From contig CAKPOC010000042.1 in the NCBI GenBank assembly GCA_934169535.1, forward strand, positions 1 through 10,893: 10,893 nt of DNA, written 5' to 3'. This document shows, piece after piece, positions 1-5,982 of the stretch. How positions within the stretch are numbered: the stretch's first letter is position 1; every line of letters starts with the position of its first letter. The translations under genes were made by a program, and so were the position numbers. Origin of the DNA: an uncultured Clostridia bacterium (GTDB lineage Bacteria > Bacillota > Clostridia > TANB77 > CAG-508). The notes beneath the pieces were generated by a model. It ran no database searches, was not told the origin of the DNA, and saw only the letters and a list, made by a program, of their open reading frames with translations.

Positions 1-288
1 GAAGCATTGCCACAAGTAGTAAACAGAAATATTTACTATTTAAAGCAAAATGGAGTGTTTGATAAAATATCTGGGCTATGGATTGGAAACTACGAACATC
101 CATCTAAAATAACTTTAGAAGAAATTGTGCTAAATGCAATAGGAAATGTAAAATTTCCTATAATAAAATCAAATAATTTTGGACATATAAACCAAAAATC
201 AATAATACCAATAGGAGCAGAAGCAAAGATAGATACAACAAAAGATATAAAAATTGAACTATTAGAAGAGGTAATAAAAAGTGTTTGA
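1..288 (+). CDS. LD-carboxypeptidase (peptidase family S66), C-terminal part; start lies outside the window
   Basis: Open from the first base in frame 1 and ending in TGA at 286-288, so only the last 95 codons are present. The visible part matches the C-terminal domain of S66 LD-carboxypeptidases (LdcA/MccF group). It has the stretch GLWIGNYEHP, then a FPIIKSNNFGH segment and a closing IPIGAEAKID strand, like the family's 'FGH...LP.G..A.LD' ending. The histidine at 184-186 is the likely third member of the Ser-Glu-His catalytic triad; the Ser and Glu lie upstream and cannot be checked. Family members cut the LD bond of tetrapeptides in cytosolic peptidoglycan recycling, or confer self-immunity (MccF). 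The end overlaps the next gene by 8 bases, so the two are probably translationally coupled. Which S66 subtype this is cannot be decided from the fragment. Confidence 0.82.
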   Translation, partial: EALPQVVNRNIYYLKQNGVFDKISGLWIGNYEHPSKITLEEIVLNAIGNVKFPIIKSNNFGHINQKSIIPIGAEAKIDTTKDIKIELLEEVIKSV

Positions 289-850
289 TAATTGGGAAGA
301 ATTAGAAAATAGCATAAAAGATTGCAATAAGTGCAAACTTTGCAAGCAAAGAACCAATATTGTATTTGGAGTTGGAAATAAAAATGCAGAAATAATGTTT
401 ATAGGTGAGGGACCTGGCGCAGATGAGGACAGGCAGGGCGAGCCGTTTGTGGGAAAAGCAGGACAGCTAATGAACAAAGCTTTTCTAGGATTAGGAATAA
501 ATAGAGAAGAGGTATATATTGCAAATGTTGTAAAATGTAGGCCACCACAAAATAGAAATCCAGAAAAAGATGAAGCAGGAGCATGCTTGAATTACTTGCG
601 AAATCAAGTGATTTTGGTAAAACCTAAAATAGTGGTTTTACTAGGAAGTGTTGCTTTAAAAAATATTTTAGGCGAAGAGTTTGGAATAACAGCATCAAGA
701 GGAAAATGGGTGGAAAAAAAGGGTATATTATATATGCCAACATGGCACCCTGCTGCTCTACTTAGAGACGAGTCTAAAAAAATCGAATTTTGGCAAGATT
801 TAAAAGAAGTAATGGAAAAATATGAAGAGATAAAAATGGAGGAAAAATAA
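281..850 (+). CDS. Uracil-DNA glycosylase, family 4 (4Fe-4S type)
   Basis: A 189-residue protein, the usual length for bacterial/archaeal family 4 UDG. It removes uracil from DNA in base excision repair. The active-site motif GEGPGADEDRQGEPFVG spans residues 42-58, and the closing WHPAALLR motif spans 155-162, with His156 in the conserved HP position. Four cysteines at 15, 18, 86 and 102 match the spacing of the family's iron-sulfur ligands; Cys86 sits in the family motif KCRPP. The start is GTG at 281, inside the end of the upstream gene, preceded by AGAGG at 267-271. No in-frame ATG with a better ribosome site is seen, and the first cysteine pair at residue 15 fits this start. It is followed by a gene sharing one base (TAATG), consistent with one operon. 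Confidence 0.93.
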   Translation: MFDNWEELENSIKDCNKCKLCKQRTNIVFGVGNKNAEIMFIGEGPGADEDRQGEPFVGKAGQLMNKAFLGLGINREEVYIANVVKCRPPQNRNPEKDEAGACLNYLRNQVILVKPKIVVLLGSVALKNILGEEFGITASRGKWVEKKGILYMPTWHPAALLRDESKKIEFWQDLKEVMEKYEEIKMEEK

Positions 851-2088
851 TGCAAGAAATAAGAGATTATTGTTTGAACTGCAAAAATAGACCTTGTCAA
901 AATAAAGGTTGTCCATTAGAAAATAATATACCAGACTTCATTCACGAAAAGGATATAAATAAAGCATATGAAATATTATGCAAAACTACAGTTCTTCCTG
1001 CTATATGTGGCAGAATTTGCCCATACGAAAAACAGTGCCAGGGAAGCTGCATAAGAGGAATAAAGTCAGAGCCGGTTTCTATTGGAAAAATGGAAGCCTT
1101 TATTGGAGATGAAGCTATAAAAAATAATTATAAGATTCCAGTAAGTATAGATGAAAAATTAAAAGATAAAAAAGTCGCTGTAATAGGTGGTGGACCTGCA
1201 GGACTTACTTGTGCAAGCTTTTTAGCAAGAAGAGGCGTTAAAGTTACAATTTATGAAAGACATGATGAACTTGGAGGAATATTAGAACATGGAATTCCTA
1301 CATTTAGATTAGAAAAGGAAACCGTGGAGAAAACAATTAGCAAAATTTTGGACTTAGGCATAAGTGTAAAAACAAGTTGTGAACTTGGAAAAGATATAAA
1401 TATAGAGGATATTTTAGAAAAATATGATGCAGTATTTCTTGCAGTTGGAGCAAATATTGCTTGCAAAATGAAAATCCCAGGAGAAAATTTAGAAGGAGTG
1501 TATGGAGGAAACGAGCTTTTAGAATATAAAAAGTTTCCAAACTTTAAAGGAAAAAAAGTTGCAATAAGCGGTGGTGGAAATGTTGCAATGGATACCGCAA
1601 GGACTGTAAAAAGGCTTGGAGCAAGCGAAGTGAATGTAATATACAGACGAGCAGAAGAACAAATGCCAGCAGAAAGAAAAGAAATAAATGACGCAAAAAA
1701 AGAAGAAATAAAATTTTTATTTCAAACAAATATATTGCGAATTTTAGCAGATGATAATAAAAAAATAGAAAAATTAGAATGTATAAAAACAGAGCTTGTA
1801 AAAAGAGAAGGAGAGACAAGACTTTCACCAGTAAATATTGACAGAAGTAATTTTTATATGCCAATAGATTTTATTATAATGTGTGTTGGTTCAAAAATAG
1901 AAGAAGAGCCACTTGAAGGTTTTAAGAAAAATAAATGGGGATATGTTGAAGTAAATGAAAATATGCAAACTACTATTGATAAAGTTTTTGCAGGAGGAGA
2001 TGTAGCAGGCGAGAAGAAAACTGTTGCGTGGGCTGCAAGAAGTGGAAGAAACGCAGCAGAAAAAATAATTGAATTTTTGAAAAAATAA
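850..2088 (+). CDS. GltD-like FAD/NAD(P)H iron-sulfur oxidoreductase (stand-alone glutamate synthase small-subunit family)
   Basis: 412 residues. The N-terminal Fe-S domain has two cysteine groups: C8, C11, C16, C21 and C53, C57, C63, C67. An FAD-binding loop GGGPAG follows at 113-118. The second Rossmann fold, GGGNVAMDTAR, is at 241-251 and is followed by YRR at 265-267, which favours NADPH in this family. The FAD-contacting AGGDVAG is at 381-387. This is the architecture of the glutamate synthase beta subunit, NfnB/SudA, and the pyrimidine dehydrogenase N-terminal half. It is shorter than typical GltD (about 450-480) because a leader before the first cysteines is absent. No glutamate synthase large subunit or NfnA-like partner is present, so the electron acceptor and true reaction are unknown; glutamate synthesis should not be assumed. 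The ATG overlaps the upstream stop by one base, with GGAGG at 839-843 inside the upstream gene's end. Confidence 0.85.
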   Translation: MQEIRDYCLNCKNRPCQNKGCPLENNIPDFIHEKDINKAYEILCKTTVLPAICGRICPYEKQCQGSCIRGIKSEPVSIGKMEAFIGDEAIKNNYKIPVSIDEKLKDKKVAVIGGGPAGLTCASFLARRGVKVTIYERHDELGGILEHGIPTFRLEKETVEKTISKILDLGISVKTSCELGKDINIEDILEKYDAVFLAVGANIACKMKIPGENLEGVYGGNELLEYKKFPNFKGKKVAISGGGNVAMDTARTVKRLGASEVNVIYRRAEEQMPAERKEINDAKKEEIKFLFQTNILRILADDNKKIEKLECIKTELVKREGETRLSPVNIDRSNFYMPIDFIIMCVGSKIEEEPLEGFKKNKWGYVEVNENMQTTIDKVFAGGDVAGEKKTVAWAARSGRNAAEKIIEFLKK

Positions 2089-2091
2089 TAA

Positions 2092-2128
2092 AAAAGAGCA
2101 AAATTACAAATAACAATTTTGCTCTTTT
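2092..2128. terminator. Bidirectional rho-independent terminator between convergent genes
   Basis: A perfect 14-bp inverted repeat pairs 2092-2105 (AAAAGAGCAAAATT) with 2115-2128, leaving a 9-base loop. The arms begin with A-runs and end with T-runs, so the RNA has a U-tract whichever strand is copied. It sits 4 bases past the GltD-like stop on the + strand and contains part of the stop codon of the minus-strand gene (TAA at 2129-2127). It should therefore end both convergent transcripts. Confidence 0.85.
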
Positions 2129-3218
2129 AATTATCTTCAAATTCGTGTTTTAATATAACATTTTTAATATATTTAAATAATTTTAAAAGTTTAGACTCTT
2201 TCTTTTCTACTAAATAAGTATTTGGAGAAACAAACGAATCTGTAATATTGTCAAATTTTCGGTCAAGTTTTTCCATCATCTCAATATAGTAATTATTAAA
2301 GAAGAAGTAATTGCTTGTATTTCCAAGAAATTCTTGAAACGAGTAAAGACGTTTTCTAAAGCTATCAATTTCTTCAGAATTAATTAAAGAATTAAATATT
2401 GAGCCAAAGAATGATGTCGTTATTAGCTCTTGGCAATTTAAATATGTGTCACGAATTTGCTGCTTTAAACTATCAACTTTTGTGTATAAAGAGGCAGTTT
2501 TACTCGTTGATAAATCTTCATATTGAAGTTTAGAGGTAAGTTTTGATACTTTTTCTTCAAGAGATAATATTTTATCAAAGTAATCAGAAACTTTTTTATA
2601 AACATTTTCGCCACATATTGCAGAAAATTTATTTTTGAAATGATCATTACTGTTTATTGTGCTATCAAAAAGAACTTCTTCGCCAGTAACATAAGCCATT
2701 TGAGCAAGTAAATTGCAAGTTAAGGGGTAACAATCTGGGCTAATAGTAGAAAAATTTATGTCGTAATATGTAACATTTTCAAATGTTGCACCAAGCACAT
2801 TTGAAGCTATTGTTTGAACAGCAGCTTCATTTAAAGTCATTCCTGAAGGGGATGTTCCTTTAAATGTACAAAGGCCTAAACGCACAAGTTTTCCTTTTTC
2901 ATTTTTAACTTCTTGCAAATGATGAATTAATTCGTGCACTGCAAATTTTTCCATATCTGCAAGGCCCATACCGTCTCTAAAATATACAGAAGAATTTTTG
3001 TAAAAATAGCTTGCTTCTGCAAGACCTTCAGGCATTTTTGCAATGTACATAGAAAGGTCTGAAAAATCATAATAAAGGGAATCAAAAGTAAAGCCAAAAT
3101 TAGGAAATGAATTTACAATCATTTTACTAACATTTTTGGCTATAGTTTTTACGCTTGATTCGTCTAGTTCTTCAATTACTTCAATTCCAGCTTTTTTTAG
3201 CTCAGCGTTTATACTCAC
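2127..3218 (-). CDS. Uncharacterised putative zinc metallopeptidase (HELIH motif), cytoplasmic
   Basis: I do not recognise this 363-residue protein as a named family. Residues 95-99 are HELIH, the HExxH zinc-binding/catalytic signature, followed by a second His (H100). A glutamate at 131, in the segment TLNEAAVQ, is 31 residues after the motif and is a plausible third zinc ligand, which would make this a gluzincin-like fold. The part after about residue 205 is helical and charged, with a probable coiled coil around 210-260. There is no signal peptide, membrane segment or lipobox, so it probably acts in the cytoplasm. The GTG start at 3218 is chosen because AAAGGAG (3232-3226 on the - strand) lies 7 bases upstream. 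It is monocistronic, between its own promoter and the shared terminator. Peptidase activity and substrate are inferred from the motif only. Confidence 0.72.
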   Translation of the reverse strand: MSINAELKKAGIEVIEELDESSVKTIAKNVSKMIVNSFPNFGFTFDSLYYDFSDLSMYIAKMPEGLAEASYFYKNSSVYFRDGMGLADMEKFAVHELIHHLQEVKNEKGKLVRLGLCTFKGTSPSGMTLNEAAVQTIASNVLGATFENVTYYDINFSTISPDCYPLTCNLLAQMAYVTGEEVLFDSTINSNDHFKNKFSAICGENVYKKVSDYFDKILSLEEKVSKLTSKLQYEDLSTSKTASLYTKVDSLKQQIRDTYLNCQELITTSFFGSIFNSLINSEEIDSFRKRLYSFQEFLGNTSNYFFFNNYYIEMMEKLDRKFDNITDSFVSPNTYLVEKKESKLLKLFKYIKNVILKHEFEDN

Positions 3219-3225
3219 TATAATT

Positions 3226-3255
3226 CTCCTTTGAATACTTTTCTATACTATTATA
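3226..3255 (-). promoter_or_regulatory. Promoter -10 box and ribosome binding site of the HELIH gene
   Basis: Read on the minus strand, a perfect TATAAT lies at 3255-3250 and AAAGGAG at 3232-3226, giving a leader of about 25 bases before the GTG. No convincing -35 box is found 16-18 bases upstream. The sequence there (CATATT) is poor, so the promoter may be weak or activator-dependent. Confidence 0.6.
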
Positions 3256-3318
3256 CAACATAATTATAGAAAAATATGTAACAGAATAATTAAAAAATAT
3301 TGCATTTGTATTACAAAA

Positions 3319-3350
3319 AATAAACCGAAAGAATGCTCCTTCGGTTTATT
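3319..3350 (-). terminator. Rho-independent terminator of leuS
   Basis: A perfect 11-bp stem (AATAAACCGAA, 3319-3329, pairing with 3340-3350) with a 10-base loop. On the minus strand it runs directly into TTTTTTG, giving the U-tract. It lies about 40 bases beyond the leuS stop and upstream of the promoter of the next minus-strand gene, so it separates the two transcripts. A weaker A/T hairpin (3362-3369 with 3379-3386) sits just after the leuS stop and has no U-tract. Confidence 0.85.
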
Positions 3351-3390
3351 ATAAACTAAGTACAAAATACATAAAAATTATTTTGTGATT

Positions 3391-5787
3391 TTATTTTACT
3401 ACAATATTATAAATTTTATTTTTTACGTAAATTTCTTTTACAATAGTTACATTTTCAAGTCTGTCTTTAACGGCTTCATGCACTGCATTTTTTATAATAG
3501 CTTCATCTTCATTAACTGAAATATCAATACTTGCTCTTAATTTTCCGTTTATTTGTATAGGTAAATTTATTGTATCATTTTTTGTTTTTTCTTCATCAAA
3601 AGTTGGCCAAGTAGCTTCTGCAATTGTATGACCAAGATTTAAAATTTCATAAAGCTCTTCTGTAATGTGTGGGGCAAATGGATTTAGAAGCTCTAAGAAA
3701 GTTTTAAATTCTGCTTTGTTTATTTGTTTTGCTTTGTAGAATTCATTTACCATAGTCATAAATGTTGAAATACATGTGTTAAATTTCATTTCCTCAATAT
3801 CTGATGAAACTTTTTTTATTGCTTGGTGCATCATTTTTTCAAATTTTGGTGAATAAGTGTTTCCATCTACTAGCATTGTGCTTAAATTCCAAACTCTATC
3901 TAAGAATTTTGAACATCCGCGGATGCTATCAACAGACCAAGGTGCTGTTTGATCAAATGGACCCATGAACATTTCATATACACGAAGTGTGTCTGCTCCA
4001 AATTCGTTAACTACATCATCAGGATTTACTACATTTCCTTTAGATTTGCTCATTTTTTCGCCGTTAGAACCTAAAATCATTCCGTGAGAAGTTCTTTTTG
4101 CATAAGGTTCGCTAGTTGGAACAATCCCAATATCATATAAGAATTTATGCCAAAATCTTGAGTAAAGTAAATGTAGAGTTGTATGCTCCATTCCACCATT
4201 GTACCAGTCAACTTGCTTCCAATAATTTAGGGCTTCTTTTGAAGCTAAAGCCTCATTATTATGAGGATCCATGTATCTTAAGAAATACCAAGAAGAACCT
4301 GCCCATTGAGGCATAGTGTCTGTTTCACGTTTCGCTTTACCGCCGCAGCAAGGACAAGTGGTGTTAATCCATTCTTCATGTTTTGCAAGAGGCGATTCCC
4401 CATTTTCACCAGGCTCATAGTCTTTTACGTCTGGTAAAACAAGAGGAAGCTCGTTTTCAGGAACTGGAACCCAACCACATTTATCACAATGAACCATAGG
4501 AATTGGCTCGCCCCAATAACGTTGTCTTGAAAATACCCAATCACGAAGTTTGTAATTTACTTTTGGCTCACCAATATTATTTGCTTTGAACCAGTCAATC
4601 ATTTTTGAAATTGCGTCTTGCTTATTTAAACCATTTAAGAAACCTGAGTTTATGTGCTTGCCATCACCTGTGTAAGGGTGCTTTGAAGTATCTCCGCCTT
4701 CTATTACAGGAATTATATCAAGACCAAATTTTGTAGCAAATTCATAATCTCTATCATCATGAGCAGGAACAGCCATTATTGCACCTGTTCCATAAGTAAT
4801 TAAAACATAGTCTGAAACCCAAATTGGAATTTCTTTTCCAGTTGCAGGGTTTATAACTTTTATACCTTTTACTTCAACACCAGTTTTATCTTTATTTAAT
4901 TCTGAACGTTCAAATGCAGATTTTAAGCTTGCTTTTCTTTGATATTCTTTAATTTCGTTTAAATTAGTAATTCGGTTTGCCAATTTTTCTAAAATTGAAT
5001 GCTCTGGAGCAACTACCATATAGCTTGCACCAAACATTGTATCTGGTCTTGTTGTATAAATTTTTAAAGATTCATCAGAGTTTGCAATTTTAAAAATTAC
5101 TTCAGCACCAGTGCTTCTGCCAATCCAATTTTTTTGTTGAAGCTTAATTTTTTCTAGGTAGTTTACTTGATCCAAATCATCAATTAAGCGACCTGCATAT
5201 TTTGTGATTCGAAGCATCCATTGACTTTTTTCCTTTTGAACAACTGGGCTGCCACATCTTTCACATACACCATTTACAACTTCTTCGTTAGAAAGACCAA
5301 CTTTGCAGCCTGTACAGAAGTTTATTGGCATAGTTGCTTTGTAAGCAAGACCATGCTTATATAACTGAATAAATATCCATTGTGTCCATTTGTAGTATTC
5401 TGGATCAGTTGTGTTAATAACTCTAGACCAGTCAAAAGAAAAGCCAATTGACTTTAGTTGCCTTGTAAAGTTTTCTATATTTTTAGCAGTAACAATTTTG
5501 GGATGAACGTGATTTTTTATTGCAAAGTTTTCGGCAGGTAAACCGAAAGCATCAAAACCTATTGGAAATAATACGTTATATCCTTCCATTCTGCGTTTTC
5601 TCGAAATTATATCCATTGCAGTGTAACTTCTAGGGTGACCTACATGAAGACCTTGTCCAGAAGGATAAGGAAATTCAATTAAGCCATACCACTTTGGTTT
5701 ATCTGAATTATTTTTCGCATAAAAAGTACATTCATTTTCCCATTTAGTTTGCCATTTTTTCTCTATTTTTTTGAAATCATAAGCCAT
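3391..5787 (-). CDS. leuS: Leucyl-tRNA synthetase
   Basis: 798 residues, a normal bacterial LeuRS length. It charges tRNA-Leu with leucine in the cytoplasm. The class I signature HVGH is at 48-51 and KMSKS at 578-582. A first zinc-type knuckle has C158, C161, C175, C178; a second Cys group has C434, C437, C478, C481. The inserted CP1 editing domain shows TTRPDTMFG (245-253) and YGTGAIMAVPAHDDRD (332-347), the site that hydrolyses mischarged tRNA. The last 60 residues form the C-terminal tRNA-binding domain. An in-frame ATG nine codons upstream (5814) has no ribosome site. The ATG at 5787 has AAAGG 10 bases before it and begins with the usual MAYDFKKIEKKW, so it is preferred. The gene is transcribed alone, divergently from adhE. 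Confidence 0.97.
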   Translation of the reverse strand: MAYDFKKIEKKWQTKWENECTFYAKNNSDKPKWYGLIEFPYPSGQGLHVGHPRSYTAMDIISRKRRMEGYNVLFPIGFDAFGLPAENFAIKNHVHPKIVTAKNIENFTRQLKSIGFSFDWSRVINTTDPEYYKWTQWIFIQLYKHGLAYKATMPINFCTGCKVGLSNEEVVNGVCERCGSPVVQKEKSQWMLRITKYAGRLIDDLDQVNYLEKIKLQQKNWIGRSTGAEVIFKIANSDESLKIYTTRPDTMFGASYMVVAPEHSILEKLANRITNLNEIKEYQRKASLKSAFERSELNKDKTGVEVKGIKVINPATGKEIPIWVSDYVLITYGTGAIMAVPAHDDRDYEFATKFGLDIIPVIEGGDTSKHPYTGDGKHINSGFLNGLNKQDAISKMIDWFKANNIGEPKVNYKLRDWVFSRQRYWGEPIPMVHCDKCGWVPVPENELPLVLPDVKDYEPGENGESPLAKHEEWINTTCPCCGGKAKRETDTMPQWAGSSWYFLRYMDPHNNEALASKEALNYWKQVDWYNGGMEHTTLHLLYSRFWHKFLYDIGIVPTSEPYAKRTSHGMILGSNGEKMSKSKGNVVNPDDVVNEFGADTLRVYEMFMGPFDQTAPWSVDSIRGCSKFLDRVWNLSTMLVDGNTYSPKFEKMMHQAIKKVSSDIEEMKFNTCISTFMTMVNEFYKAKQINKAEFKTFLELLNPFAPHITEELYEILNLGHTIAEATWPTFDEEKTKNDTINLPIQINGKLRASIDISVNEDEAIIKNAVHEAVKDRLENVTIVKEIYVKNKIYNIVVK

Positions 5788-5827
5788 AATAATTAGTCCT
5801 TTCATTAAATTCAAATTTACTCAATAA

Positions 5828-5856
5828 ATTATATACACAAAATGGGCGAAAGTCAA
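5828..5856 (-). promoter_or_regulatory. leuS sigma-A promoter
   Basis: On the minus strand, TTGACT (5856-5851), a 17-base spacer, then TATAAT (5833-5828). This is one base from perfect consensus at optimal spacing, giving a leader of roughly 35 bases. The short leader leaves no room for a T-box, the usual regulator of leuS in Firmicutes. Confidence 0.82.
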
Positions 5857-5883
5857 GAAAAATAAGGCTTTTAGTGATAAAAA

Positions 5884-5918
5884 ATATTTGACATAAATAT
5901 ACATAAAAAGACCTTTTT
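5884..5918. promoter_or_regulatory. Candidate operator dyads in the leuS-adhE divergent region
   Basis: Two inverted repeats lie between the divergent promoters. One is ATATTT-GACAT-AAATAT (5884-5900); the other is AAAAAG-AC-CTTTTT (5905-5918), ending 5 bases before the adhE -35 box. They are in the right place to bind a regulator of adhE, but in DNA this A/T-rich such repeats can arise by chance. Neither matches an operator I can name. Confidence 0.25.
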
Positions 5919-5923
5919 TCCTA

Positions 5924-5977
5924 TTGCAAATTGCATATTGATATAGTATAATTCGATTAAACAAAAGGCAAAGGAGG
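5924..5977 (+). promoter_or_regulatory. adhE sigma-A promoter and ribosome binding site
   Basis: TTGCAA at 5924-5929, a 17-base spacer, TATAAT at 5947-5952, then AAGGAGG at 5971-5977, 5 bases before the ATG. This is a strong promoter and an almost ideal ribosome site, consistent with a highly expressed fermentation gene. The leader is only about 24 bases. Confidence 0.82.
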
Positions 5978-5982
5978 AAATT

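Noticed and set aside
1544..1864. 106-codon leucine-rich minus-strand frame resembling a membrane protein
   Set aside because: It lies wholly inside the GltD-like gene. Antisense reading of lysine/glutamate-rich coding gives Leu/Phe runs that mimic membrane segments.
5788..5814. Longer leuS start nine codons upstream (ATG at 5814)
   Set aside because: It has no ribosome binding site, and the shorter start at 5787 has AAAGG at suitable spacing and the usual family N-terminus.
5938..5966. Possible Rex operator overlapping the adhE -10 region
   Set aside because: TTGATA and TTAAACAA half-sites are present, but spacing and symmetry do not match the TTGTTAA-N4-TTAACAA type of site known upstream of clostridial fermentation genes.
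5788..5982. Possible T-box leader for leuS
   Set aside because: The whole region is under 200 bases, the promoter is about 35 bases from the gene's ribosome site, and no T-box core sequence is visible.
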